64,000 bases of DNA from Callorhinus ursinus (taxonomy: Eukaryota > Chordata > Mammalia > Carnivora > Otariidae): assembly GCF_003265705.1 (NCBI RefSeq), contig NW_020313217.1, positions 203,919-267,918 on the forward strand, read 5' to 3'. This document shows positions 50,218 to 62,106 of this stretch, piece after piece (the stretch's first letter is position 1; each line of letters begins with the position of its first letter). The notes below the pieces were generated by a model, which was not told the DNA's origin, did no database searches, and saw only the letters and a list, made by a program, of their open reading frames with translations. The translations under genes and the position numbers were made by a program.

Positions 50218-52146
50218 TCTTAAATTTTTTATTGTTATGTTAATCACCATATATTACATCATTAGTTTTTGATGTAGTGTTCCATGATTCATTGTTTGTG
50301 CATAACACCCAGTGCTCCACACAGAATGTGCCCTCTTTAATACCCATCACCAGGCTAACCCATCCCCGTACCCTCCTCCCCTCTAGAACCCTCAGTTTCT
50401 TTTTCAGAGTCCATTGTCTCTCATAGTTCGTCTCCCCGTCTGACTTGCTCCCCTTCATTCTTCCCCTCCTGCTATCTTCTTCTTTTTCCTTTTTCTTAAC
50501 ATATGTTGCATTATTTGTTTCAGAAGTACAGATCTGTGATTCAACAGTCTTGCACAATTCACAGCGCTCACCATAGCACATACCCTACCCAATGTCTATC
50601 ACCCAGCCACCCCATCCCTCCCACCCCCCAGCACTCCAGCAACACTCAGTTTGTTTCCTGAGATTAAGAATTCCTCATATCAGTGAGGTCATATGATACA
50701 CGTCTTTCTCTGATTGACTTATTTCACTCAGCATAACACCCTCCAGTTCCATCCACGTTGTTGCAAATGGCAAGATCTCATTCCTTTTGATGGCTGCATA
50801 ATATTCCATTGTGTATATATACCACCTCTTCTTTATCCATTCATCTGTCGATGGACATCTTGGCTCTTTCCACCATTTGGCTATTGTGGACATTGCTTCT
50901 ATAAACATCGGGGTGCACGTACCCCTTCGGATCCCTACATTTGTATCTTTGTGGTAAATACCCAGTAGTGCAATTGCTGGATCGTATGGTAGCTCTATTT
51001 TCAACTGTTTGAGGAACTTCCATACTGTTTTCCAGAGTGCTTGCACCAGCTTGCATTCCCACCAACAGTGTAGGAGGGTTGCCCTTTCTCCGCATCCCTG
51101 CCAACATCTGTCATTTCCTGACTTGTTAATTTTAGCCATTCTGACTGGTGTGAGGTGGTATCTCATTGAGGTTTTGATTTGGATTTCCCTGATGCCGAAC
51201 GATGTTGAGCACTTTTTCATGTGTCTGTTGGCCATTTGGATGTCTTCTTTGGAAAAATGTCTGTTCGTGTCTTCTGCCCATTTCCTGATTGGATTATTTG
51301 TTCTTTGGGTGTTGAGTTTGATAAGTTCTTTATAGATTTTGGATACTAGCCCTTTATCTGATATGTCATTTGCAAATATCTTCTCCCATTCTGTCGGTTG
51401 TCTTTTGGTTTTGTGGACTGTTTCTTTTGCTGTGCAACAGCTTTTTATCTTGATGAAATCCCAATAGTTCATTTTTGCCCTTGAATCCCTTGCCTTTGGC
51501 TATGTTTCTAGGAAGAAGTTGCTGCGGCTGAGGTCCAAGAGGTTGCTGCCTGTGTTCTCCTTTAAAATGTTGATGGATTCCTGTCTCACATTTAGGTCTT
51601 TCAACCATTTGGAGTCTATTTTTGTGTGTGGTGTAAGGAAATGGTCCAGTTTCATTCTTCTGCATGTGGCTGTCCAATTTTCCCAACACCATTTGTTGCA
51701 GAGACTGTCTTTTTTCCATTGGACCTTCTTTCCTGCTTTGTCAAAGATGAATTGACCATAGAGTTGAGGGTCCATTTCTGGGCTCTCGGTTCTGTTCCAT
51801 TGATCTATGTGTCTGTTTTTGTGCCAGTACCATACTGTCTTGATGATGACAGCTTTGTAACAGAGCTGGAAGTCTGGAATTGTGATGTCGCCAGCTTTGC
51901 TTTTCTTTTTCAATATTCCTCTGGCTATTCGGGTTCTCTTCTGGTTCCATATAAATTTTAGGATTATTTGTTCCATTTCTTTGAAAAAGGTGGATGGTAT
52001 TTTGATGGGGATTGCATTGAATGTGTAGATTGCTCTAGGTAGCATTGACATCTTCACAATATTTGTTCTTCCAATCCATGAGCATGGAACGTTTTTCCAT
52101 TTCTTTGTGTCTTCTTCAATTTCTTTCATGAGTATTTTATAGTTTT
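50218..52146 (-). mobile_element. minus-strand L1 3' half, facing the plus-strand L1
   Basis: On the minus strand it begins in ORF2 at the [20 protein letters not shown] block (about 52129-52070), continues through the ORF2 C-terminus (50675-51472 is an open frame of 265 codons) and ends in the 3'UTR and A-rich tail at about 50220. Its 5' part (about 51450-52146) duplicates, in inverted orientation, the last 0.7 kb of the plus-strand L1. ORF2 is frameshifted near 51470-51510. Confidence 0.92.
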
Positions 52147-54099
52147 CTAAAAATCCTTCAGAGTTTTTGTACTGCCCACTAACAAAGCCTTCACTTTTGG
52201 CTCAGAGTTCTGCTTAACATTGTTCTGCATCACCTCCCCACCTGGTAAGAAAATAGCTCCTCCTTCTTCCCCTAAGCCAGGTAAGGACAAAACCAGCCAT
52301 ATGTGGAGCTGTCACTCCCACTGGCTTCCTTTAAACCGAAATCCAAATGGAGAGACCCAGGCTGAAGCTTAGAAGGGTGTATGCCATTATGTCACTTTAA
52401 GGGTGAATGGAAACCTGCAGAGACCAGATGTGAGGTCTTGGGAAGGTTCCAGAGGAGGAGGTCGGGCTCAAAGTAATCTGTGTGGGGCTGCCCACGCATC
52501 ACCATCCCCTTTTGGCTTTAATAAATATTTGAGGAATTAATAAATATTGCAGACCAATTCTTGACTTACTCTTGGCCAGATTGAAATGGTAAAAACTAAC
52601 ATTGGTCCTCTCTTCAGGACTTAAAATCTCTGAGGCCTGGAACAGTCCAGCAGGGGGCACTCAGGAAGCCACAGATAGAAATGTGGGGGTTTCCTGGAGT
52701 GGGACACACAGATTTTGCCATCTGCATTCACACTGGGCCCACACTTCCCTAAGTCCTCCCCGAGTCCACTGACAGCCGCAGTGGCTCTCCTTTCCTCAGG
52801 GAAGGTGCAGTGGCCCAGGGAAGATGGGACTGTGGGTGTTGGAAGTACCAGCATGTTCACAGCTCAAGGGAGGCCATACTCAGTCTTGGGCCTCCACTGT
52901 GTGCCAGAGCCCCCTGTCCAGGGCAGCCTGTGGATTTAGGAGTGTGGTCTCTGTGCTAGGAAAGACTCCATTGTGCTGGGAGTCTGCGGTTCTGGGAGAG
53001 GAGTTTGGGGATTTTCAAATTAAAAATATGAGGCCTGTGTCTTTTTGCTTCATAGTTGGATTGTATATTATATGTTGTGAAATAGATATTCAGGCCCAAG
53101 ATGGAAACACTCCTATTGGTAGGGGCCGCATCAGCACACGGAAACCGAAATCTTTGTGTCCCTGTAAATGTTCTACTAGACCAGAAAGAGTATATCCAGT
53201 CAGCCAATCCCCAAATGCCAAGGGAAGTCAGGGCTCTATACTTATTTCCTTGTTCCTTTCATTTTCTGTTTTTCTCTTCCTTGTTCCTTATTCTTTATCC
53301 TGTAAAATCTTCCTGCCCTCTTCCCCATTTTGCAATTCTCTTGACCTTTGGGAGCAGAGACTGCCCTCTTCATAAATTGTTAAAGTTTGTGTATATCACC
53401 TAATTTATCTTTAATCAATTAACTGTGTATTTATTTCTATTATTCTCTAAAACTAATGGATAATCAATAACCATCTGCTGGGTTATGGGCCTCAATTTGC
53501 TGACACAAAGAAGAATAGGAAATTCAATGGATACATATTAGAGAGAGCTATTCCTGTGCCTTTCAAGTATTTGAGGTGGCCAATACCTGTGATTCCTCCA
53601 GACATGAAAGTTTGCTTTTCAGTTTATAATTTAGGTGGTGATTGGGGTGGGGGGGGGAGTTGAGTTCCAGGGACTTGCCTTGTTCTTTTCTTCCACAATA
53701 GTCCTTACCCAAGTTAAGGGAGCTAATTTGCTGATTATTCCAGCCGTTGGGGTTCTCCGTTCCAAATAGTCATTCAGGAACTGGGGAAATAACCCCAGGA
53801 TTGGTTTTGGTACAACTAGCATGATTCCTGGGAAAGTGCAGGTCAAAATTCCAATTATCACTTGCCTCTGATATTGGCTTTTATAGAGATCAGGCAACTG
53901 TATTGAAGCAGTAAAACTGTTGGCTTCCTCCTTCGTCTTCCCACCTTGCCCTCTACTTCACAGTGATGCTCAATATCCAGTTCTAAGAGCAAAATCAAAC
54001 AAACAAACAAAAAAAGGCAATTGGTAGATACTTGTTAGAGGGTCATAGGATAAAATTCTGAGGAATGTAGGAAATAATAATTGAGTTAGTTTCCACCGG
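52147..54099. other. intergenic DNA, no gene identified
   Basis: Unique-looking DNA between the L1 pair and the SPRR copies. The 183-codon frame at 52824-53375 shows no domain or splice context and is rejected. Confidence 0.4.
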
Positions 54100-54410
54100 T
54101 TGTTGCCTCTGTATGGAATGCCCTTCCCTTCCTTCTTTGACTATCAACCTTTAGTATCTAAATTGTTTGAGCTCCTCCTTGAAGTCTGCATTCCTTCCAC
54201 CCCCTTCCTGTCTGTCTCATGCATGTTCAGCTCAATAGCCCCATTTCACTCTCTAGATTGAGTGCTGTATAACAAGTCTGTCCCCACATTACCCTCCCCA
54301 ACTTGGAAGACTGGTGACCTCTCTGAGAGGTCCTGGGCTATTTTCATCTGTGTCTGCAGCACATAACTCAGGGTGAGCATAATAGATGCTTAGTAAATTA
54401 TTGTCATTTT
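54100..54410 (+). mobile_element. L2 LINE 3' end fragment
   Basis: Motif order resembles L2: 'ctgtatggaatgcccttccc', 'gagctcctccttgaagtctg', 'ctagattgagtgctgtataa', then 'agcataatagatgcttagta' at the end. Diverged and non-coding. Confidence 0.7.
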
Positions 54411-54995
54411 GATTGGACAAAACACCATTTAACAGTGAATTTGAGAGATGAAAATAACAAAATACCCAGAAGATACACATGTTACTTCATGAAACCAGAG
54501 GAGACACAGTAATGAGAGAAATTTCTCTGAACTCTTCATTGCCACACAGGACTTCCTGGATTCTATGTCTTTCTCAGGCTTGGACATCCCAGAGGCCAGG
54601 CTGAAAGCATTTTTGGGTTGACAGCCTCCTCCAGGAGAGGCCACAGACAGGGCCAGTTCATACTTCAGGGTCCCCACTCAGAGGGGAAGCTCCTACCCAC
54701 TGAGCCCACAGAGCCTTCCCCTGCCCACCACCCTTGCATCCTCTTCCTCAGGGAAGGAGCTCTTGGGTGGGAGGCAGCTAGTCTTCCTGTGTGATAATGA
54801 GGGGAGTCTCTGTGGAGCAGCAGGCTGTTTCTAGTTTAGCAGTACACCTTCTGTACCCTCAGTGGTCCATGACTGTCTCCAGGATCTTTTAAGGATGTTC
54901 CCTAAGGATCTACTTGCCTACCCAGGTCCCTCCTTCCTGGTAGGAACATTCTGCCCTTCCCCAGGCCCAGGCAGAAGGCAAAGTCAGAAATATTC
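54411..54995. other. 3' flank of the SPRR pseudogene, nothing else identified
   Basis: Unique DNA. The right end shows weak similarity to the 3' flank of the intact copy near 59600-59700. Confidence 0.35.
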
Positions 54996-55007
54996 AGAGA
55001 TATTGCT

Positions 55008-55013
55008 TTTATT
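55008..55013 (-). other. fossil polyadenylation signal (AATAAA) of the SPRR pseudogene
   Basis: AATAAA on the minus strand in a context similar to the signal at 59701-59706 of the intact copy: both have 'tttattg' followed by a purine-rich stretch with 'agggaaggaaca' or 'ggaggaaggaaca'. This supports shared ancestry of the 3' ends. Confidence 0.5.
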
Positions 55014-55649
55014 GGAGGAAACATCAGGGAAGGAACATCCTCTCAAAAAGTTCTGAAAAGGCCAGGGGCAGAGTGAGGGGTGAGCTATCTTAAGAGGAGA
55101 GGAAGTGATTAATAAGAAATAGGAGATTCTTTCAGCTGAGGGTGAGGAATTAAAAAGTAAGGAAATTCTGAAGAACTTTAAATTGTTTAAGATAGTTTTA
55201 TTTTTTTGGCTATAAGCTATTTTTAATCATCTTGGTCACTCAAGTTCCCCAGAATGATGAAAAGCAGAGGTACAGAAAGCTAAGGAAAGACAGTTAATTC
55301 ACACTTTGAATCATCTTCAGGAGCTGGCAGGGGCAGCAATGGTAGTGGAGGCAGCAGCTAGAAGAATTGAATGGTCCTGTCCATAGCAGTCTGGAAATAG
55401 AGAATGACGTCCAGGAAGGATGCCTAAAATATGCCCCCTCCCCCTTGGCCAATTCTTGCTGTTTCTTGGAGGAGGTTCTGGGAGGGTACTGTTGATAAAC
55501 TGTAGTCAAATTGGTGATCTGTGAAGATATCTTTCTCCTTGAGTAGATGAAAGTCACTCCTGTGCTGTGTGGTGTTTTCTGTCATTGCCCAAAGAAAAGG
55601 ATTGGAAAGGGGCAGGGGGCAACTGAATGCCCAGCTCTTCAAGGGCAGG

Positions 55650-55815
55650 GAGCCTCTGAAGAGCCACTTCTGCATTAGTGGTCTTCTTATTAGCATGGGG
55701 GGGTTGCCCATCTGCCAGTTGGGGATGGGGAGCAGAGCTCAGGGACCTGAAAGGGGGTTGGCAGGGTACCATGCATTGTTGCTGCTGCAGGATATCTTTC
55801 CTGGATTGATGATAA
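55650..55815 (-). pseudogene. SPRR pseudogene (copy 2), exon 2 remnant
   Basis: This aligns with exon 2 of the intact copy at 60348-60566: acceptor TTTCTTGCAG (exon starts at 55815/55816), a leader resembling TTATCATCAATCCAGGAAAG, a Gln-codon run, TGC, and a VPELCSPS stretch equivalent to VPEPCSPK. Three defects are visible. The start codon has become ATA (55793-55795, minus strand). The Gln run is 4 bp short, which shifts the frame. A second shift follows the PCQPP stretch, so the VPEL part is in yet another frame that stops soon after. A frame starting at an internal ATG is only a remnant. It cannot encode an SPRR protein. Confidence 0.85.
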
Positions 55816-57061
55816 CCTGCAAGAAACAGTAGATAAACTTTTGATCTGTAGCAGCAACAGTAGAGGAACTGAGTTCCACTTTTCCATGGGAAAAGTGCCC
55901 TCTCCTTCATACACTTCCTCATCCTTAGGGACTAAGCTCTCCCCTACCTTCTCATGCACAGCCATGACCCCCAGCCCACTCTGGCCTCCACAGAGTGAGC
56001 TCTCAATCAAGGGGCATACTCTGAGGCTGCACCAAGATGCCCATGTCTGCCCACATCTACTCCAGTCCTGGATGATTGGGGCTAGTTCTGGGTTCTGTCC
56101 CCTAAGAGGATCATGGTCACATTGCAATGACTCAGAGAAAAAGCAACAAATTTGGGGAGAATCAAATAGAGTTTGTTAAGAAATGCAAAAATTGAGTGGG
56201 GAATTTTTAGTCTCAGGGAGCAAAGGTTTGGAGGAGCATGAGATTACACGTAATTCATGGCTGTCTCTCTTGAAGAATGCTCCCAAATTTTCCAGAGAGT
56301 GGGAACAGAATGAGTAGGTGTTAAGTGGTAGGAGCTGAAGATGAAATCTTTAACATGCTATTCTTACCCCAACTTAGCAGCTCCGCCTAAGAGAATGAGC
56401 TATCTGACCCGGCAAATATTCAATTAAATGCCAACTCATCATTTAGAAGCCTATTAATAGAAAATATTTAATTTGTTTGGAGGAAGGACTGGAAAACTTT
56501 GAAAACATCATGTACATTTTCCAGTCTTTTCATCTGTGCCAGTTCTGGCATTTTGTCTTCTCCCTTAGACTTATTGGCTATTTGTCTTCTCCATCAGTGC
56601 TATTCTTGGTTACTTTAAAATCTTACCTCTGTTTCTGCAGTAAAGTTAATACATGCCAGTTAAAGAGTCAAAATTGAACATCAGAACTACTACTCAGTAA
56701 AAACCATAGGCTTTTGTTACCCTAGCCTGAGTGCAAGCTTCGGATGATTGTGAAGGAATAGCAAAGCATGGGGAACCGAGAAGGTTAAGCTGTAGCCCAG
56801 ATCCACAGAATGACATCTGTGATCTGGGGCTAGGATTCCCTTGTCTACAACTGTCATCTCATTGATGGAAGCCCAGTGCCCAGGGACACCCAGGCCCATG
56901 TGTCAAGGGACTCTGGTGTCCATGCAGTACTCACAGACCTGCGGAGAGATTGTTGCTCTAAGCTCTGTGTGGGTCTTCAGCTTGGCAACTGCTTGATGCC
57001 ACTGCCTCTGGATGGAGGTGAAGGAGTGAAGGGGGGATGGAGGCAGGCACATTTTACTCAG

Positions 57062-57132
57062 CTGTACCCAAGGCCTAGGATATCCTGGGGTCTACAAGGA
57101 GATGAGCATCAGGACTAGCTGAGTCCCTTATC
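57062..57132 (-). pseudogene. SPRR pseudogene (copy 2), decayed exon 1 and TATA-like box
   Basis: The minus strand reads ACAG|CTGAGTAAAATG at the exon 1 boundary (57062/57061). The intact copy 1 reads GCAG|GTGAGTGAAATG, so the donor GT appears to have become CT. GATAAG at 57127-57132 sits 66-70 bp upstream, where the paralogues have GATAAAAG or AATAAAAG. The AP-1-like and shared promoter boxes of the intact copies are not seen upstream. Confidence 0.6.
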
Positions 57133-57337
57133 CCCAGGAGACAGGCCTTCTACAGGAAATCCAGGCCTGGGATGTAACATCTTTGTCATCCCCCAGCACA
57201 ACCCCACTATTTCTTCCAGGTACCTGAAATGAAACTACTGTTGACCCTAACATGTACCACCTTAGCTCTGAGCTTTAGGATCAAATGAACATCAGATGGC
57301 TTAGTTAAACTGTCATTGAGCATCTACCAGAGGCCTG

Positions 57338-57339
<2 letters not shown>

Positions 57340-57385
<46 letters not shown>
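57340..57385. repeat. (TG)n microsatellite
   Basis: About 22-23 uninterrupted TG dinucleotides, upstream of the SPRR pseudogene promoter. Confidence 0.97.
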
Positions 57386-59700
57386 GGGGGCAGTTGTAGG
57401 GGTGTGTCGTGGAGATGCAGAGATCATCCCAAGGGGATTTCACAGTCTAGGTGAAGTATCTAGGCTTATAGATACTTAGGCACAGAGTTAAAGTCCAGGG
57501 ATATTACAGCTGTAAGTTTGAACAACATGCTGTGAAAGCCCAGCTGAATGGGGTACATGGGTCACAGAGGCCCTCCTGGGGAGGTGTCACCTCCAGGGAT
57601 GATATAGAGGGGATTCTGTCTTTTTCTAGAACTTTCTTATGTGTTGACCTTCCTATGGCAGTTTATCCAATTTTCTATTCTGCAGCTGTCTTCGTAGATG
57701 GATACACCACCCTTTTCTTTTCACCAGGAAGGTTCCTGGAACCAGTCATCAGGCGAGGAGAAGGTTTCATATGCCTAATCTCTCAAAATAAAATAAAAAT
57801 AGAAAGCACAACCAATTCTGCACCTTGTGCTCCTAATCTAGGCAGAGCCCAGCAGTCTCTGATCTTTTGATGCCACTAGTTCTCAGATCAAACACCTCAG
57901 TGGTTTGAGCAGGGCAGTGAATGAATAGAGGGTCTTACCCACCCAGACAGTAGTTTTGGCTTAAAGTCATTTAAGAAATTCTGCCTGCTAATCTTTAAAA
58001 AATAGACTCTAAGCTTTGGAAGCTGTGAAGAAAATATCTGCTATACACCTACAAAGCAGAGACCACTTGAAAAAGATTTAGGGCCAGGAGAAGGGATTAA
58101 TAACAAGATTTGGAACAAGAACCAGATGCTGCTTCTGATCTCTCTGTTTCAGAATCTGAAATCAAACAGTGAGGACACTCCTGGGGACAGTGAATGGACC
58201 TAGGAACCTACAATCGAGTGGGGGAAAGAGAAAAGGGTGGAGTCTGGGGAAAGACTCACAACCCTTCCCAATCCAGCTATAGGTAGAAATTAGTTCTTTG
58301 CTCTCTTTTGTACATGTACTCTTGGTTGTTCTTGAAATTTCTTACCCTTCAGGTAATTTTTTTCAATCGACTCTGACCTGATTTTACCTTCATGGAAATA
58401 AGAGAGAACCTACTGTGTGGTTGGCAGGAGGAGGAGAATTGGGAAAAACATGGAATATGATTAGATTCAAACTTCCATAATCACTGAATATGATTAGCTC
58501 CTAAGGGAGGTCTTGCTTGTGTCATGTAGGAGCCCAACTAAGAAGCCCAGGTAAGAAACCAAAGCATCATCCTCTACTCTACCTTCTTCTCCACCTTCCA
58601 TATTCGTATATCCCCCAGCACACACTCTGCTCCATGATGTCTGTCCTATTAGATGCAATCTAATGGTCCATACAACACATACCTGTCCCCTCTACTCCAG
58701 CAGACCACTGAGGAGCTTCTCTAGAGAGCTACAATTTCCTCTTCTTTTTATCTCCAAGTTTTATCAGTTCCAGACACTTTATTGTTGCTAATCACTGACC
58801 ATTGAAAGTACAGAATTTGATTTAGTGAGTGGTTAAATGACATATATAAGGGTCCCCCTCTCCCCCAGTAAGCTGAGGCTGAACCCAAGGAGAATTTTGT
58901 GAGTCTTCCCACACCTCTGTTATCTGACTGGCTCAAGCTCAGGGACCCTGCCCCACAGACTCACTAGACCAGTGGTTCTTGAGGTGGATGGAAATGCTGG
59001 GGGTTCTCACAATGCTTCAGTGGGGTCTGTGAGTCAAAATATTGTCCTAATGGTATTAAGATGTTATTTGATGTTTTCACTCCTATTTATCCATGAATCT
59101 AGAAATGACATAGAGACTACATGGCACTTGGTGACATCATCACTATGACAGCTAGTACAATGCCTACTTGTTCATAAAGTGTTTTAAAATTTCCTTCAGC
59201 TTTAATTTTTATATAAGAAATAGAAATAGATAAAATTCACAAGAAAAAAAGTTCTTTGGGTTCCTCATTGAGTTTAAGGGCATATATACTTCCCAACACC
59301 AAGGAGGTGGAGAATTGGGGTGGCATTTCTGGCCCCAGGACCTTGCAGAGCCCATCTCAGCCCACTCTGTGGCCCTGACACCAGTTGGTGGCTCCATTGC
59401 CAGCACTATCTACCTCCTCTCTGTGGCAAGTCCTTCCCAAGTAATGATAGGTGCTGGGTGCAGAGGTGAGCTTGGGAGACAGCTGGTGCTTTGGGACACT
59501 GAGGATAGGTGGCCAGAGAGGAAAAGGAGACTTGCTGGCTTGTGCTGGGTCCCAATCTACCTCTCCTGGAGTTCCGGATCACCCCCAGGGTCCTCCCAAC
59601 CATTTCCTGCACAGTTTCTGCTTCTCATCCAAGGCCCTTACTTGTCCCTCTGTGGCCCCAGCAAGAAAGCAGAGAAATGGCCAATCAGGGATAAAGATCT
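57386..59700. other. intergenic DNA between SPRR copies, no gene identified
   Basis: A hAT-like or other old repeat may lie near 58975-59210 ('ccagtggttcttgaggtgga' to 'aaagtgttttaaaatttcc'), but I cannot assign it. The 139-codon frame at 59315-59734 has no support. Confidence 0.4.
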
Positions 59701-59706
59701 TTTATT
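59701..59706 (-). other. probable polyadenylation signal of SPRR copy 3 (AATAAA)
   Basis: AATAAAAG on the minus strand, about 640 bp past the stop codon at 60348. A similar signal is conserved in the pseudogene copy at 55008-55013. Confidence 0.6.
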
Positions 59707-60347
59707 GAGAAGCAGGGAGGAAGGAACAGTGTAGGGTTTAGGTTACTTTAATGGACTCATAGTCCAGAAAGGGTTTATGAGTGAGGGTTAGAGGAGCTTT
59801 ATAGGGGTTGTGGAAGTTATTAGGGAGGAAATACAAACAGAACTCATTGCCTTCACTGAAGAGTGTGGAGTTGGGTTCTGAAGAACTCTGGACAAATTTT
59901 CGTTGATTTAAACAGTTTTGTTTTAATTTTTCCACCATGTTTGCTCCTGGAAGCCTTCATTTCATTGAAACCTACAGAGGCAGATTGCTGGGCAAGGAAA
60001 TCTGCATCCTATAGTGACCTCATAATAGCCAGCAGGAGGCAGCGTGGCAGAGCAGCCAGCTGCTGGACCACAACAGTCAAGGAGAAGGGCAGGAACAGGT
60101 CAGGACTCTGGAAGGTTTGAGAACTTCTGTCTACACCATGTAGTCTCCTGGAGAGGGCCTGGGAGGAGCCGCTGATTTGGGGAGGAAACCCATAGACTAT
60201 GAGGATATCTTTTTTCCTTGAGTCTGAAGAGAAAAGCATCTTCTAAGTATTGAGTATTCCTTGTTGTTGCTCAAAGTGAGGAGATGGAGTGGGGGCAAGG
60301 GGGTGCAGTATCTTCATTGCCAGGTCAGGGAGGTGGCTTCAGAACTG

Positions 60348-60545
60348 TCACTTCTGCTTTGGCAGGTATTCCTGCTGGCAGGGAGGACACTTAACAGGAG
60401 GACACTTTGGCTGGCTGGAGGGTGGGGGACATGGCTTAGGCACCTTTGGGGAGCAGGGCTCAGGGACCTGGGGAGGGCAGGGCTTAGGGATCTGGGGAGG
60501 GCCCTGGCAGGACACTTTGCATTGTTGCTGCTGCTGATAGGACAT
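60348..60545 (-). CDS. small proline-rich protein, SPRR2-like (copy 3)
   Basis: Encodes 65 residues: head [18 protein letters not shown], three eight-residue units ([24 protein letters not shown]; about residues 19-42), and tail [18 protein letters not shown] then LPKQK. Head MSYQQQQ-CK is the SPRR2 signature, the V-P-x-P-C-x-P-K unit is like SPRR1/3, and the tail is SPRR2-like but ends in KQK. The role inferred from the family is a transglutaminase cross-linked component of the cornified envelope in stratified epithelium. The start at 60545 is 21 bp inside exon 2 (acceptor TTGTTTCAG, exon starts at 60566); the ATG at 60575 lies before the acceptor. The frame, donor, TATA-like box and polyadenylation signal are all in place. 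It is a paralogue of the gene at 41583 and of the pseudogene at 55650. Confidence 0.92.
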   Translation of the reverse strand: MSYQQQQQCKVSCQGPPQIPKPCPPQVPEPCSPKVPKPCPPPSSQPKCPPVKCPPCQQEYLPKQK

Positions 60546-60566
60546 TTTCCTTAGATTGAAGATAAA

Positions 60567-61951
60567 CTGAAACAAAGAAGTAAAGCCCTTTAGAATGAGA
60601 CCATGTCAGTGGAGGAGATTATTTCTAAATTAGCACATACCCTCTCTTGTCACTCTTTTCATCCTATTTCACTCCCTCTTAAGAACACCCACTCCACAGG
60701 AGCCTCCATGGACCACAGCAGCCAAGAAAGAGAATTATCTAGAGTCTGCCTTGCAGATGCCCAGTGTTTGCCCTGTCCACCCCACCTGGAGAGTTGGTGC
60801 CTGGACAGTGCTTTGTGGTTTGAACAGAGCATGTTCATTCTGAAGGGAGTCCAGGGAAAGAAAAGATTTGGAAAGTATCAGGAAAATGTGCCCCAAAATA
60901 CAAGGTAAAATGTCTTTAGAATAGTCAGCTTTAAGAAAAGCAGGTTCAGAGACAGCAGAGCACTGCTAGGGTTTTGTAAGACCTGTTGAAGCAGAGTCTA
61001 ATGTGGAGAGATTGGACTGCATTTCTTTCAGATACCATGAAACATTTCCTTTCTCTGGAACAGTGCCCCTATTTGACACTGAGGCATTTCTTCCCCTTAC
61101 TCTGCCCTCTTCAGCAATTTCTCTAGTCCTTCTGTGTCATTCCTGATTACTTTAAACATGACCACTGTTTCTTCAAGGATAATGAACATCCCTTGGTGTC
61201 AATGGTCTTAGAGTTAAACTCCAGAGCAAAGCCAGAGTCAGGAGGAGACCCCAGCCAGGCACCCAGCTCAGATCCTCACTAGATGGCCCATTGTGCTCTG
61301 ACCAGGGCTCAGGAGCCTTGGCCTTAAAACAGGAGAAACATTCAGAGTAGAGCATGAGGAAGAACAAAGACTAGGGATTGTGAAAGCAAAGTTCTGGCCT
61401 CCACTCTACCAGCATCATTTGGCTGACCTGGAGCTTTTTCATCTATACCTTTAATCACACTAATCTCAAATTATCTTCTAATTTAGAAGAGTAATTGGCA
61501 AACTTTTTCTGTAAAGGGCCAGATAGTAAACATTTTAGGCTTTGAAGGCCAGACAGTCTCTGTCACAACTGTTCAACTCTGCCATTGCCGTGTAAAAGGA
61601 GGCATAGACAACTTATAAACAGATGCATATACCTGTGTTCCAAGAAAGTTATTTACAGAGACCGGCAGTGGGCTGGGTTTCACTTGCAGACCTTATTGAC
61701 TCACGATGTGGGCCCCTGACTTTCTGCATCTCACTCCATCTCACCTCTCTGGCTCACTGTCTTGCTCATGTTGTCTTTATTTTCTGCTCCTTTTTGCTAA
61801 TCTGTTCCTATTGCTATTTCTGATCATCTGTCTTTCCTTTTCCATACCCCCAAACCATAACTCTAAACATGCTTATCATTTCCTCTAGTGGGAATCCGTC
61901 ACAGCCCCTTTAAGAACTTCTTCTCCCATAGAACAGAGCCTCCCCACTCAC
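60567..61951 (-). other. SPRR copy 3 intron
   Basis: Donor AAG|GTGAGT (exon 1 ends at 61952) and acceptor TTTCAG|TTTATC (exon 2 starts at 60566) on the minus strand give a 1385-bp intron. A DNA-transposon fossil lies in it at about 61489-61690. Confidence 0.78.
61489..61690 (+). mobile_element. hAT-Charlie-type non-autonomous DNA transposon fossil
   Basis: The stretch 'ggcaaactttttctgtaaag' followed by 'ggccagatagtaaacatttt', 'aggctttgaaggccag' and 'caactctgccattgc' is a well-known mammalian hAT-derived repeat. Exact family name not assigned; right edge approximate. It lies in the intron of SPRR copy 3. Confidence 0.75.
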
Positions 61952-61990
61952 CTTCCTTTCCATGCTGTTCCAGGCCTCAGGGATTCAAGT
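61952..61990 (-). other. SPRR copy 3 noncoding exon 1 (start approximate)
   Basis: Lies between the TATA-like box at 62015-62022 and the GTGAGT donor at 61951. It contains ATG triplets only out of context. The 5' limit is inferred from TATA spacing. Confidence 0.6.
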
Positions 61991-62014
61991 GCATGAAGAA
62001 TCCCAGAGCAGGTC

Positions 62015-62022
62015 CTTTTATC
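62015..62022 (-). promoter_or_regulatory. SPRR copy 3 TATA-like box
   Basis: GATAAAAG on the minus strand, 64-70 bp before the donor, the same spacing as in copies 1 and 2. Confidence 0.65.
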
Positions 62023-62106
62023 CTAGGCTCAGCCTGGGCAGGAGGAAACCAAAGGGATTTCCCCATCATTTCCTAGTGTCCCAATGTCTCAATCAATTCT
62101 TGAAGA

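Noticed and set aside
52824..53375. 183-codon plus-strand open frame
   Set aside because: Composition and content look like translated non-coding DNA; no domain or exon structure is visible.
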